DNA of 64,000 nt, taken from Micromonospora_G sp044458865. GTDB lineage: Bacteria > Actinomycetota > Actinomycetes > Mycobacteriales > Micromonosporaceae. Below the pieces are notes generated by a model. It saw nothing but the letters and a program-made list of their open reading frames with translations, was not told the origin of the DNA and made no database searches. The DNA lies in the NCBI RefSeq assembly GCF_044458865.1, contig NZ_JBITIH010000021.1, positions 1 to 64,000 of the forward strand. The letters are read 5' to 3'. Shown here in pieces: positions 25,285-34,032 of this stretch (its first letter is position 1; the number at the start of each line of letters is the position of its first letter). The position numbers and the translations under genes are program-made.

Positions 25285-26652
25285 ATGACCAGACCGATCT
25301 TCACCGAGGCCGGGTTGCGGGCCGCCATCGAGCGGGAACTGCCGGGCGTCCGGGCCGACCTCGAACGCCTCGTCCGGATTCCCGGCATCGCGTTCGACGG
25401 CTTCGACCACTCACACGTGGAACGTTCCGCCGAAGCCGTCGCCGGGCTGCTGCGCGACTGCTCGCTCGACGTACGCATCGTCCGCTCCGGCGGGCAGCCC
25501 GCGGTCATCGGTCGGCGGGCCGCGCCGCCCGGGGCGCCGACGGTGCTGCTCTACGCCCACCACGACGTCCAGCCCGTCGGCGACATCTCCCTGTGGGAGA
25601 GCGACCCGTTCGAGCCGGTCGAGCGGGACGGCCGCCTGTACGGGCGGGGTGCGGCAGACGACAAGGCCGGGATCATGGCCCACGTCGCCGCGCTGCGCGC
25701 GTTCGGTGACGACCTGCCGGTCGGTGTCGTCCTGTTCATCGAGGGCGAGGAGGAGTTCGGCTCCGACTCGCTGGAGCGGCTGCTCCGGGAACACCGCGAC
25801 GAGATCGCCTCCGACGTCATCGTCATCGCCGACTCCGGCAACTGGGACATCGGCGTACCGGCGCTGACCACCTCGCTGCGCGGCATCGTGAACTGCTTCG
25901 TCGAGATCCGTACGCTCGAACACGCCGTACACAGCGGCATGTTCGGTGGCGCGGTGCCGGACGCGCTGACCGCCCTGACCCGGTTGCTCGCGACCCTGCA
26001 CGACGAGAACGGCGACGTGGCGGTGGACGGTCTGATCAGCCGGGGTGGCGCGACGGTCGACTACCCGGAGGACCGGCTCCGGCACGAGTCCGGGCTGGTC
26101 GACGGCGTCTCCTTCATCGGCACCGGTCGGCTCACCGACCGGATCTGGACCAAGCCGGCGCTGGCCATCCTCGCCATCGACGCGCCGCCGACGACCGGGG
26201 CACCCAACGCGCTGGTGCCGGCGGCGAAGGCGAAGCTGAGCGTCCGGCTGGCCCCGGGCGACAACCCCAAGCAGGCGTACGCCGCGCTCCGGTCGCACCT
26301 GGAGAAGCACGCGCCGTGGGGTACGACCGCCGTGGTCACGATCGAGCACGACGGTGACCCGTGCGTGATCGACGCCTCCGGACCGTACTTCGACGCCGCC
26401 CGAGGCGCCTTCGAGACGGCCTGGGACGGGGTGAAGCCGGTCGACATCGGCGTCGGCGGCTCGATCCCGTTCATCGCCACCTTCCAGGAGATGTTCCCGG
26501 CGGCGGCGATTCTGGTCACCGGGGTCGAGGACCCGTACGCGCGGGCGCACGGGCCGAACGAGAGCCTGCACCTGGGCGAGTTCGCCCGGGTCTGCCTGGC
26601 CGAGACGTTGCTGCTGGCCAAGGTCGCGGAGGCGGCTGCCGCCGACCGCTGA
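25285..26652 (+). CDS. M20 family metallopeptidase (dipeptidase)
   Basis: A 455-residue M20 peptidase. The two-metal site is visible: His in LLYAHHDVQPVG, Asp in YGRGAADDKAG, Glu-Glu in FIEGEEEFGS, Asp in VIADSGNWD and a C-terminal His in AHGPNESLHLGEF. The dimerisation (lid) domain lies in the middle (~195-310). The family hydrolyses dipeptides or acylated amino acids in the cytoplasm. Length is normal. A strong bidirectional terminator follows. Confidence 0.92.
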   Translation: MTRPIFTEAGLRAAIERELPGVRADLERLVRIPGIAFDGFDHSHVERSAEAVAGLLRDCSLDVRIVRSGGQPAVIGRRAAPPGAPTVLLYAHHDVQPVGDISLWESDPFEPVERDGRLYGRGAADDKAGIMAHVAALRAFGDDLPVGVVLFIEGEEEFGSDSLERLLREHRDEIASDVIVIADSGNWDIGVPALTTSLRGIVNCFVEIRTLEHAVHSGMFGGAVPDALTALTRLLATLHDENGDVAVDGLISRGGATVDYPEDRLRHESGLVDGVSFIGTGRLTDRIWTKPALAILAIDAPPTTGAPNALVPAAKAKLSVRLAPGDNPKQAYAALRSHLEKHAPWGTTAVVTIEHDGDPCVIDASGPYFDAARGAFETAWDGVKPVDIGVGGSIPFIATFQEMFPAAAILVTGVEDPYARAHGPNESLHLGEFARVCLAETLLLAKVAEAAAADR

Positions 26653-26670
26653 CCAGCGACCGCCAACGAC

Positions 26671-26706
26671 GTGGGCCGTGGTCAGAACCTCCTGACCACG
26701 GCCCAC
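26671..26706. terminator. Bidirectional terminator between convergent genes
   Basis: A perfect 15-bp stem (26671-26685 with 26692-26706, GTGGGCCGTGGTCAG) and a 6-nt loop. It lies 18 bp from the M20 stop and 15 bp from the LPxTG gene stop. Confidence 0.88.
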
Positions 26707-26721
26707 GGCTTTGTCGACGGG

Positions 26722-28356
26722 CTACCTGCCGGAGCCGTCCTCGGTCGGGACGACCAGCACCAGCCGGCGACGACGGGCCAGCAGGAACAGCGTGGCGCCG
26801 GCGATCAGTACGGCACCGCCGATGCCGCCGATCAGCCCCGCCTGGACGCCGGTGATCGGCAGGCCGCTGTCGGCGCCAGCGCCCCCTTCGTCGCTGTCGT
26901 CGTCACCGGTGTCGCCGTTACCGGAGGTGCCGAAGACGATCTTTGCGACGTTGTTCTCGGGCTTCGACTCGGGCGAGGGTCCGTAGCTGTTGACGGTGAT
27001 CGTGCCGTTGGAACCCGGCGTCGAAGTGATCTTGATGCGGAGTTTGGAACTGATCCCGCTGAAGCCGGACGCGGTGGCGGGGAAGGCGCTCTCGATTCCG
27101 CACAGTTGTGTGGTCGACTCGTCGAGGAGGTCCCCGGAGGCGTCGCGGCCGTAGCACCACTCGCTGCGCAGGAGGAGTGTCCCGCTCGGCGCGATGACCT
27201 CCCAGCCCGCCGCGCCGTCGGACGGCCCGTTGTTGACCACGGTGTAGGGGATCTCGACGATGTCGCCGACGGAGCCGGTCACCGGCTCCGTCGTGACCGC
27301 GAAATCGACCGTGTTCGGCTTGGTCCACATCTGGAATTCCGACAGGTTGTCGGACCAGTCGAGTTCCTCGGCGACCGCCGCCCGCTTGGCGCTACTGGTC
27401 CGGGTCGTGACCTCCTTGAGCTTCGCCGCGAAGGACGGCCCACCCTTGGCCTGCTGACGCGTCTTGGCGATCAGTTCCTGATCGGCGAGCCCGACCTCAA
27501 GGAACCCGCGTGCCGCTTCCGGACCGGCCAGGTTCTTGCCGAAGGTGGCGTTGAACAGCGACTTGTCGGTTGCCGGATCGAACAGCAGCACGGTCTCGTC
27601 CGGCTGCAACACGAGCGGCGCGACACAGGTCACGAAGGAGGGGCCGTACACGTAACCCGGCGGGTCCGGGTGGTCCCGGTAGTCGGTGTAGACGCAGTCG
27701 TCGTAGCGCTCGACGAACGCGCCCTCACCGGGCAGTTGCCAGCTGACGAAGATGTCCGTGGTGGCGGTGTCGCCCTCGTTGTGCACGGCTCCGACCAACG
27801 GCACCGTGTCACCCGGGCCGACCCGGTCGTCCTTGGATCCGATGTCCTCGGCCAGGGCGACTAGGTCCGGTCCGGACGCCACAATGGTGACCGGCAGTGG
27901 AACGGTGTTACCCGGCCCGGTGTCCTCCGTGCTCTTGATCGTCACCAGCACCGAGCCTGCGTCGCCGGGAGTGGCGCGGAGCTTGCTGGCCAGCACGACC
28001 CCGTAGATGGTGTCGACCGCGCCGGCGGCGAGGCTGCCGTACTGGCAGACGACCGTGGTGCCGCTCAGTTTGCAGTCGTCGTTCCAGTCCGGCACCGAGA
28101 CGTTCACCTTGCTGGCGACCGCGCTCGCGTCGAAGGTCACCGTCACGCCGGTCGCCGGAGCGTCGCCGTAGTTGTAGACGTAGGTGCCGATGGTGGTGGG
28201 GGTGTTATTGAGGTTCGCGTCGTTCTGGAACGACAGCGAGAGATTCGGCTTCGCCTCGGCCGCCTGCGCCGGGCCGGCGACGCCGGTCAGGGTGCCGGCT
28301 ACCGCCAGGGCGGCAACGCCTGCTCCGATTCGTCGGAGGACACTTTTGGGGGTCAT
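26722..28356 (-). CDS. LPxTG cell-wall-anchored surface protein
   Basis: A 544-residue secreted protein. It has a Sec signal (TPKSVLRRIGAGVAALAVAG, cleavage near AQA), several beta-sandwich repeats of the DUF11/CARDB type (NYGDAPATGVTVTF, VHNEGDTATTDIFVSW, VVNNGPSDGAAGWEV), and a classical sorting end: acidic spacer, LPITG, membrane helix and RRRRL. A sortase would link it to peptidoglycan. Cys pairs in the repeats may form disulfides. GGAAAG precedes the ATG at 28356. The only sortase gene in view is the class F one at 52417, which normally is not assigned LPxTG housekeeping substrates. Confidence 0.88.
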   Translation of the reverse strand: MTPKSVLRRIGAGVAALAVAGTLTGVAGPAQAAEAKPNLSLSFQNDANLNNTPTTIGTYVYNYGDAPATGVTVTFDASAVASKVNVSVPDWNDDCKLSGTTVVCQYGSLAAGAVDTIYGVVLASKLRATPGDAGSVLVTIKSTEDTGPGNTVPLPVTIVASGPDLVALAEDIGSKDDRVGPGDTVPLVGAVHNEGDTATTDIFVSWQLPGEGAFVERYDDCVYTDYRDHPDPPGYVYGPSFVTCVAPLVLQPDETVLLFDPATDKSLFNATFGKNLAGPEAARGFLEVGLADQELIAKTRQQAKGGPSFAAKLKEVTTRTSSAKRAAVAEELDWSDNLSEFQMWTKPNTVDFAVTTEPVTGSVGDIVEIPYTVVNNGPSDGAAGWEVIAPSGTLLLRSEWCYGRDASGDLLDESTTQLCGIESAFPATASGFSGISSKLRIKITSTPGSNGTITVNSYGPSPESKPENNVAKIVFGTSGNGDTGDDDSDEGGAGADSGLPITGVQAGLIGGIGGAVLIAGATLFLLARRRRLVLVVPTEDGSGR

Positions 28357-28525
28357 GTCTTGATTCTTTCCAGGCGAAGAGTTGATCAACGTCGGCACGT
28401 TACTCCCCCGACCGAGGTGACGTTGTGCGGGCGCCCGCACGCTGTTGTTGCTGAGTTGTCGGGCAAGGCGGAAACTTCCAGCGACACGATGGGCGAAGTT
28501 CGTGCGTACGTCCCGAGTCGCGCGG

Positions 28526-28531
28526 TATGGT
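28526..28531 (+). promoter_or_regulatory. -10 element for leaderless small-gene transcript
   Basis: TATGGT, seven bases, then the ATG at 28539; favours this start over the ATG at 28527, which lies inside the -10. Confidence 0.5.
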
Positions 28532-28538
28532 CTCGAAC

Positions 28539-28745
28539 ATGCGTACGAACGAGGCGATAACGCGGCTCGACGCCGCCGTCAGTGCTCTGGGGGACGTCAA
28601 CGTCTCCGCGTGGTCCGAGGAAACCCTGAAGGACCAGCTTGGCGAGCTTTCCAGCGTCCTCTGCGCGCTCGACGCCGTGCTCTCCCGGGTCGCCGACGAG
28701 GTGCGTGCCCGGGGCCTGCGGATCGAGGAGCCCGCCTCCGCGTAG
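28539..28745 (+). CDS. Small helical hypothetical protein
   Basis: A 68-residue protein I do not recognise. It is almost fully helical and acidic (NEAITRLDAAVSALGDV, ETLKDQLGELSSVLCALDAV), with heptad-like spacing that suggests a coiled coil or helical dimer. No membrane segment. It stands 43 bp before the DNA ligase gene on the same strand, but each gene has its own leaderless-type -10 element. Confidence 0.6.
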   Translation: MRTNEAITRLDAAVSALGDVNVSAWSEETLKDQLGELSSVLCALDAVLSRVADEVRARGLRIEEPASA

Positions 28746-28775
28746 CTTCACCCACGTCCTGTCGGGGGTGGCTGC

Positions 28776-28781
28776 CAGGAT
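28776..28781 (+). promoter_or_regulatory. -10 element for leaderless ligase transcript
   Basis: CAGGAT, six bases, then the GTG at 28788. The same CAGGAT hexamer precedes the starts of cobC and the globin gene. Confidence 0.4.
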
Positions 28782-28787
28782 GGGGAC

Positions 28788-30572
28788 GTGCGGTTCCTCG
28801 ACCTGGTGGCCACCTCGGCCGCCGTCAGTGCGACCTCCGGCCGACGGGCGAAGGTCGAGCTGCTCGCCGCCTCCCTCCGTGGCCTGGCCCCGGACGAGAT
28901 CCCGGCCGGTTCCGCCTATCTCGCCGGTGAGCTGCGCCAACGCCAGACCGGAGTCGGTTACGCCGCGCTGCGTGAGCTGCCGCCAGCGGCGGCCCAGCCG
29001 GTGCTGACCGTCACCGACGTCGACACGGCCATCGACACCATCGCCGCGGTGGCCGGCCCCGGGTCACAGGCCCGCCGCCGCGACCTGCTCGGCCGGCTCT
29101 TCACCGCCGCCACCGCCGACGAGCAGCAGATGCTGGTCCGGCTCTTCAGCGGCGAGTTGCGCCAGGGCGCGCAGGCCGGACTCCTGGCCGACGCCATCGC
29201 CCGCGCCGCCGAGGTGCCGCTCCCGGCCGTACGCCGGGCGTTGCTGCTCACCGGAGACCTGAAGACGGTCGCCGTGACGGCGCTGACCGGCGGCGCCGCC
29301 GCGCTCGGCGAGATCACCCTGCGGGTCGGCCGGCCGCTCGCGCCGATGCTCGCGCAGAGCGCCCCCTCGGTCGACCAGGCCCTGGCGGTGAGCGGGACGC
29401 CGGCCGTGGTCGACGTCAAGCTCGACGGCATCCGGATCCAGGTGCACCGCTCCGGTGACGAGATTGCCGTCTTCACCCGCAGCCTCGACGAGATCACCTC
29501 CCGGGTGCCGGAGGTGGTCGCGGCTGTCCGCACCCTGCCGGCCCGCGAGATCGTGCTCGACGGCGAGGCGATCGCGCTGGACGCCGCCGGTCGCCCCCGA
29601 CCGTTCCAGGAGACGGCGAGCCGGGCGGCGACCCGGGGCGCCCGCCCCAGCGCGACCGCCGGCCTCTCCGCCGAGGTTGCCGCCGAACAGTCGGCGAACG
29701 AGCCGGTGCGGTCCTTCGGCGCCGCCCCGGCCGGCCCGGCGGCGCCCGCCGATCGGGCGACACCGACCGACTCGGCGACAGCGACAGGGGACGCCGGGCG
29801 GCAGGAACCAGCCCTCCCGGCCGGCCCCGCACCCGCCCCGTTGCCCGCCCCGGTCCGCCCCGCTCCGGCCGCCCCGGCGGTGCGTGCGGCGGCCGGCAGC
29901 ACCGGCGCCAGCGTGCTCACCCCGTACTTCTTCGACCTGCTCCACCTCGACGGCACGGACCTGCTCGACGCACCCGGTCGGGAGCGCTGGGCGGCCCTGG
30001 CCGCGACGGTCGACGCGCCCCAACTCGTCGGGCGGGTGAGCGTGGAGAGCGTGCTCGCCGCGGCCGACGCGTTCGCCGCCGCGCTCGACGCCGGGCAGGA
30101 GGGCGTGGTGGTCAAGTCGCCCGACGCGCCGTACGAGGCTGGCCGGCGCGGTGGCGGCTGGGTCAAGGTCAAGCCTCGGCACACCCTGGACCTGGTGGTG
30201 CTCGCGGTGGAATGGGGCAGCGGCCGGCGTCAGGGCCTGCTGTCGAACCTGCACCTCGGCGCCCGTGACCCGGGCACCGGTGGTTTCGTCATGCTCGGCA
30301 AGACCTTCAAGGGCCTCACCGACGAGTTGCTGCGCTGGCAGACCGAACGTTTCCTCGAACTGGCGGTCGAGCGCGGCGACTGGGTGGTCCGGGTCCGGCC
30401 GGAGCAGGTGGTCGAGATCGCCTTCGACGGGGTGCAGACCAGCTCCCGTTACCCGGGCGGGATGGCGTTACGGTTCGCCCGGGTGGTCCGCTACCGCGAC
30501 GACAAGAGCGCCGCCGAGGCGGACACCATCGACATGGTCCGCGCCATCCACGCCGGCAGGGTCGCCGGGTGA
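28788..30572 (+). CDS. ATP-dependent DNA ligase with Ala/Pro-rich insertion
   Basis: A 594-residue LigB-type ligase. An N-terminal DNA-binding domain (~1-180) precedes the adenylation domain with active-site Lys211 in VDVKLDGIRIQVH, then FTRSLDEITSRVPEV, IVLDGEAIAL, EGVVVKSPDAPYEAG and GGWVKVKPRH; the OB domain is C-terminal. Residues ~280-377 are an Ala/Pro/Thr/Arg low-complexity block inserted in the adenylation domain; all catalytic motifs lie outside it, so it is probably a disordered loop. It joins nicks using ATP, in repair. NAD-dependent LigA would be elsewhere. Confidence 0.93.
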   Translation: MRFLDLVATSAAVSATSGRRAKVELLAASLRGLAPDEIPAGSAYLAGELRQRQTGVGYAALRELPPAAAQPVLTVTDVDTAIDTIAAVAGPGSQARRRDLLGRLFTAATADEQQMLVRLFSGELRQGAQAGLLADAIARAAEVPLPAVRRALLLTGDLKTVAVTALTGGAAALGEITLRVGRPLAPMLAQSAPSVDQALAVSGTPAVVDVKLDGIRIQVHRSGDEIAVFTRSLDEITSRVPEVVAAVRTLPAREIVLDGEAIALDAAGRPRPFQETASRAATRGARPSATAGLSAEVAAEQSANEPVRSFGAAPAGPAAPADRATPTDSATATGDAGRQEPALPAGPAPAPLPAPVRPAPAAPAVRAAAGSTGASVLTPYFFDLLHLDGTDLLDAPGRERWAALAATVDAPQLVGRVSVESVLAAADAFAAALDAGQEGVVVKSPDAPYEAGRRGGGWVKVKPRHTLDLVVLAVEWGSGRRQGLLSNLHLGARDPGTGGFVMLGKTFKGLTDELLRWQTERFLELAVERGDWVVRVRPEQVVEIAFDGVQTSSRYPGGMALRFARVVRYRDDKSAAEADTIDMVRAIHAGRVAG

Positions 30573-30600
30573 CGCCGGTGCGGTCGGCCGGACCCGCCGC

Positions 30601-31416
30601 TCAGGCAGGTTCCGCGGCCCGGTCCCGGCTGCGCGGCGTACGGTCGTCGGCCTTCGACTTGTTGTCACCAAGCGCCTCGCGGCGCGCCAACCAACCGAAA
30701 CCGTAGAGGGTCATCAGGGCGAAGAGCCACCACTGGACCACGTAGCCGGCGTTCTGCCAGTTGTTCTCGTGCTGGATCGGCACCGCCGCGAAGGTCGGGT
30801 CGGCCGCCGGGGTCTGCTCGTCGAGCAGCAGGTACGCGCCGTAGACCGGGTACGGGAGTTCGCCGGCCAGCCGCGGCAGTGCGATCCGGCGGGTCTCCAG
30901 CTTGCCGTCGCGGCGATCGACCACGCCCGGCTTGCTCTCCGACAGGTGCACCCGGCCGACCACGGTCACCTGACCGGTGGGTATCGCCGGCAACTCCGGC
31001 TGGGCAGTGGCCGAACCCGGCGGCGGTGGTACCCAGCCGTGGTCGACCAGAACCGCGCTGCCGTCGGCGAGGAGCAACGGTGTGACCACCTCGAAGCCGA
31101 CCCGGCTGTCGACCGTACGGCCGCGTACGACGATCGTGTTGGTGTTGTCGTACCGCCCGGTCACGGTGACCCGGGTCCAGGCCGCGTCCTTGTCGGGCGC
31201 GGGTCCCGCCACCCCGACCGACCCGCCGGCCGTGGGCAACACGTCGGCCAGTGGCGCGGGCGCCACCCGGTCGGCGGCGTCGATCCGTTCGTTGATCTCG
31301 GACCGCTCCCGGTAGCGGCTCAGCTGCCAGTTGCCGAGCAGCACCATCACCGTCGCCGCGGCCAGTGTCAGGGCGAAGATGCCCAGCCAGCGTGGGGTGA
31401 ACAGGAAGCGGTACAC
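30601..31416 (-). CDS. SURF1 family protein
   Basis: A 271-residue membrane protein of the SURF1 family, an assembly factor for cytochrome c oxidase. It has the typical two helices at the ends: WLGIFALTLAAATVMVLLGNWQLSRYRER (residues ~10-38) and YVVQWWLFALMTLYGFGWLARRE (~220-242), with a large extracytoplasmic domain containing GRYDNTNTIVVRGR and VLVDHGWVP. The Lys/Arg-rich C-terminus is cytoplasmic. A TAACCT box six bases before the GTG implies a leaderless mRNA. No cox genes are in the window. Confidence 0.9.
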   Translation of the reverse strand: MYRFLFTPRWLGIFALTLAAATVMVLLGNWQLSRYRERSEINERIDAADRVAPAPLADVLPTAGGSVGVAGPAPDKDAAWTRVTVTGRYDNTNTIVVRGRTVDSRVGFEVVTPLLLADGSAVLVDHGWVPPPPGSATAQPELPAIPTGQVTVVGRVHLSESKPGVVDRRDGKLETRRIALPRLAGELPYPVYGAYLLLDEQTPAADPTFAAVPIQHENNWQNAGYVVQWWLFALMTLYGFGWLARREALGDNKSKADDRTPRSRDRAAEPA

Positions 31417-31422
31417 GAGATG

Positions 31423-31428
31423 AGGTTA
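31423..31428 (-). promoter_or_regulatory. -10 element for leaderless SURF1 transcript
   Basis: TAACCT on the minus strand, six bases, then the GTG at 31416. Same layout as the hydrolase at 863. Confidence 0.5.
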
Positions 31429-31666
31429 CCCGTATGACCGCGACCACTACGCCGGCGCCCGGATTGGCGGCAGGCGGCCATCCACGACGCCCGGTATCGT
31501 CACGGCCGGCGAACCGGTTGCCGGGTCGGCCCGCTCGGCCCCTTCGTGTCCACGGTCCGGGACGAGGGACGGCCGCCGGTGGCAACCGATGATCCACGGC
31601 ACAACGTTCAATACCTGATGACAGCGCCACATCGACAGCCACCGTCTCGCCCCGGTCCGTCTCACC

Positions 31667-31736
31667 CCGATCCGTCTGCACCGATCCGTCTGCACCGATC
31701 CGTCCGCACCGATCCGTCCGCACCGATCCGTCTGCA
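31667..31736 (+). repeat. Five 14-bp tandem repeats upstream of cobB
   Basis: CCGATCCGTCYGCA is repeated five times without gaps (31667, 31681, 31695, 31709, 31723); only one position varies (C or T). Decayed copies extend to about 31650. The array ends 14 bp before the cobB ATG and would lie in its leader. Confidence 0.92.
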
Positions 31737-31750
31737 CCGAGGAGCCGACC

Positions 31751-33403
31751 ATGACCGCCGTGCCGCGCGTGCTGGTGAGCGCGCCTTCCTCCGGACACGG
31801 TAAGACCGCGGTCGCCGTCGGTCTGCTCGCCGCGTACGCCGCCCGGGGGCTCGACGCCGCCGGCTTCAAGGTCGGCCCGGACCAGACCGACGCCGCGTAC
31901 CTGGGACTCGCCGCCGGTCGGCCGGGACGCAATCTCGACCCTCGGCTGGTCGGCCCGCACCGGGTCGCCCCGATTTTCGCGTACGGCGCGGCCGGCGCCG
32001 ACGTCGCGGTGGTCGAGGGCACCATGGGGCTCTTCGACAGTCTCGCCGGACGCTCCGAGACCGACTCCACCGCCGCTGTCGCCACCGCGTTGCGTACGCC
32101 GGTGGTCCTGGTCGTCGACGTGGCCGCGATGGGCCAGTCGGTGGCCGCGCTGGTGCACGGGTTCCGGGCGTACGACGAGATGCTCTGGCTCGGCGGGGTG
32201 ATCCTCAACCGGGTCGCCTCGGACCGGCACGAGCAACTGCTCCGGGAGGCCCTCGACGACATCGGCGTACCCGTCTTCGGCGCGTTGCGCCGGCACGAAC
32301 TGCCCGCCGCACTCCCGTCCCGCCAGCACGGTGTGGTGCCGGTGCTGCACCGGGGCGTGGACGCGTACCGGGGGATGCGCCGGCTCGGTGAGGCGATCGC
32401 CGCCACCGTGGACCTCGACCGGCTCCTCAGCCTGGCCCGGTCGGCGCCCCGGCTCGCCACCGAGCCATGGTCGGCGGCGGAGGCGCTGGCCCAGGCCCGT
32501 GCGGCGGCACCGGGCCAGCCCGGCGCTGCATCGCGCGGTCCCGGTCAGGGCGTGCCAGGTCAGGCCGGTCCGGTGGGTGCTGCCGGCGGCCGGCGGCCCG
32601 TGATCGCGCTCGCCGGAACCGCGGCGCTCTCCTACTCCTACCCCGAAACCGCCGAGTTGTTGGCCGCAGCGGGGGCGGAGGTGGTGCCGGTCGACCCGTT
32701 GCAGGACGAGGAACTGCCGGAGGGAACCGAGGCGCTGGTCGTCGGCGGCGGGCTGCCCGAGTCGTACGCGGAGGAACTGTCGGGGAACCGGCGGCTCGCC
32801 GCGGCGGTGGCCGAACTCGCCCGTTCCGGCCGGCCGGTGCTAGCCGAGGGGGCCGGGGCGCTCTGGCTGGCCCGGGAGTTCGACGGCCGGCCGATGTGCG
32901 GGGTGTTCGACGCGACCGGCGTCAGCACCGACCGGATCGTGGTCGGCTATCGCGAGGCGACTGCCCGCGCTGCCAGCGTGGTCGCCCCGCTCGGTGCCCG
33001 GCTGGTTGGTTACAAGCAGCATCGGGGTCTGCTCGATCCCCGGGCCGGACAGACCCCGGCCTGGAGTTGGGGCGGCGGTACGCCGGAGGGTTTCGTCTGG
33101 CGGCAGGTGCACGCCTCGCAGCTCATCCTCCACTGGGCGGGTGCCCCGGAGATCGCGGGACGACTGGTCGGGGCGCTCGCCGTACCGGGCCCGTTGGCGC
33201 CGCGCGCGGGGGCGGAGCCGGCAGCCGGGGTCCGGAACGGTCCGGTGGCCGGTCCCCGGGCGCCCCGAGCGGGGGCGGAGCCGGTCGGGGGCCTGCGGCT
33301 GGTGCGGTCGGATCGGCCGGCCGATCCGGTGCAGTCGGGCGCTCGACCGGGCCAGGGGGAGCGGCCGGGGTCGGGCGGCCCGGACGGTGGGCGGTCGGCG
33401 TGA
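31751..33403 (+). CDS. cobB: Cobyrinate a,c-diamide synthase (CobB/CbiA type)
   Basis: A 550-residue CobB-family protein. The synthetase half has LVSAPSSGHGKTAVAVGLL (P-loop), FKVGPDQTDAAYL and VVEGTMGLFDS. The C-terminal half is the glutaminase-like GATase_3 domain, but the segment that normally reads AECGG or AECAG is AEGAG (residues 365-369), so the nucleophile Cys is Gly367; the downstream His survives in GYKQHRG. It may use free ammonia. The last ~75 residues are a Gly/Pro/Arg tail with repeated PRAGAEP. GAGGAG precedes the ATG. The stop overlaps the GNAT gene (GTGA). Confidence 0.9.
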   Translation: MTAVPRVLVSAPSSGHGKTAVAVGLLAAYAARGLDAAGFKVGPDQTDAAYLGLAAGRPGRNLDPRLVGPHRVAPIFAYGAAGADVAVVEGTMGLFDSLAGRSETDSTAAVATALRTPVVLVVDVAAMGQSVAALVHGFRAYDEMLWLGGVILNRVASDRHEQLLREALDDIGVPVFGALRRHELPAALPSRQHGVVPVLHRGVDAYRGMRRLGEAIAATVDLDRLLSLARSAPRLATEPWSAAEALAQARAAAPGQPGAASRGPGQGVPGQAGPVGAAGGRRPVIALAGTAALSYSYPETAELLAAAGAEVVPVDPLQDEELPEGTEALVVGGGLPESYAEELSGNRRLAAAVAELARSGRPVLAEGAGALWLAREFDGRPMCGVFDATGVSTDRIVVGYREATARAASVVAPLGARLVGYKQHRGLLDPRAGQTPAWSWGGGTPEGFVWRQVHASQLILHWAGAPEIAGRLVGALAVPGPLAPRAGAEPAAGVRNGPVAGPRAPRAGAEPVGGLRLVRSDRPADPVQSGARPGQGERPGSGGPDGGRSA

Positions 33404-33969
33404 CCGGGGAGGTGGCCGTCCGCCGCTTTCCGACCCTGACCGTGTCCACCCCGCGCGCCCACGTACGGCCGCTGCAGGCCGCCGACGTCCCGGCGGTCGC
33501 GGGGATCTTCGCCGACAAACTGACCCAGCGCTGGATGCCGCTGCCGGAGTCGTCCGGCCCGATCGACGCCGTCGCCTGGTGCACGGAGATGGCCAAGGAG
33601 CGGCGGGACAGTGGCAACGGCGATCACTACGGGGTGATCCGACGCGAGGACGACCGGCTGGTCGGCACCCTCTGGACCAAGCGGACCGACTGGTCCGGCC
33701 GGGCTACGGAGGTCTGCTACGCGGTGGCGCCCGAGGCACGCGGGTACGGGCTCGCCGCCGAGGCGGTGCTCGCCCTGGCCATCGCCCTGATCCTGGAGCA
33801 CGGGTTCCAGCGGCTGGAGTTGCGGGTGGCGCCGGGCAACATCGCCTCCCGTCGGGTCGCCGAGAAGGCTGGTTTCAGCTACGAGGGGCTGCTGCGCAAC
33901 GCCGGGTACGCCCAGGGCGGCAGGGTGGACCTGGAGTCCTGGTCGTTCGTCTCCGCCGACCTCCGCTGA
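33400..33969 (+). CDS. GNAT family N-acetyltransferase
   Basis: A 189-residue GNAT enzyme of the RimJ/RimL-like group: PRAHVRPLQAADVPAVA, then the acetyl-CoA motif VAPEARGYGLAAEAVLALA and the family LELRVAPGNIASRRVAEKAGF. It transfers an acetyl group to an amine; substrate unknown. The GTG overlaps the cobB stop by four bases, so it is translationally coupled to a cobalamin gene, though no cobalamin role for a GNAT is known. Its stop codon lies inside the perfect palindrome at 33966-34032. Confidence 0.87.
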   Translation: MTGEVAVRRFPTLTVSTPRAHVRPLQAADVPAVAGIFADKLTQRWMPLPESSGPIDAVAWCTEMAKERRDSGNGDHYGVIRREDDRLVGTLWTKRTDWSGRATEVCYAVAPEARGYGLAAEAVLALAIALILEHGFQRLELRVAPGNIASRRVAEKAGFSYEGLLRNAGYAQGGRVDLESWSFVSADLR

Positions 33970-34032
33970 GGGGTAAGGAAGGGGCCCTTGTTAACGCATA
34001 GCGTTAACAAGGGCCCCTTCCTTACCCCTCAG
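33966..34032. repeat. Palindromic repeat family, copy B: perfect 32-bp hairpin
   Basis: Arms 33966-33997 and 34001-34032 are exact reverse complements with a 3-bp ATA loop. The core GGTAAGGAAGGGGCCCTTGTTAACGC belongs to the repeat family. The GNAT stop (TGA 33967-33969) and the penicillin-binding protein stop (34031-34029) lie symmetrically in the two arms. It must act as a bidirectional terminator. Confidence 0.97.

Larger units (their letters stand above)
31417..31750. other. Intergenic region SURF1 / cobB (334 bp)
   Basis: It carries the SURF1 promoter at 31423-31428 (minus) and five 14-bp tandem repeats at 31667-31736, ending in the cobB ribosome site GAGGAG. No B12-box (AGNNCAGGANACC-like) or other cobalamin riboswitch signature is visible. 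Confidence 0.55.

Noticed and set aside
31667..31736. Tandem repeats as a possible CRISPR array
   Set aside because: Units are 14 bp and contiguous, with no spacers and no cas genes nearby.
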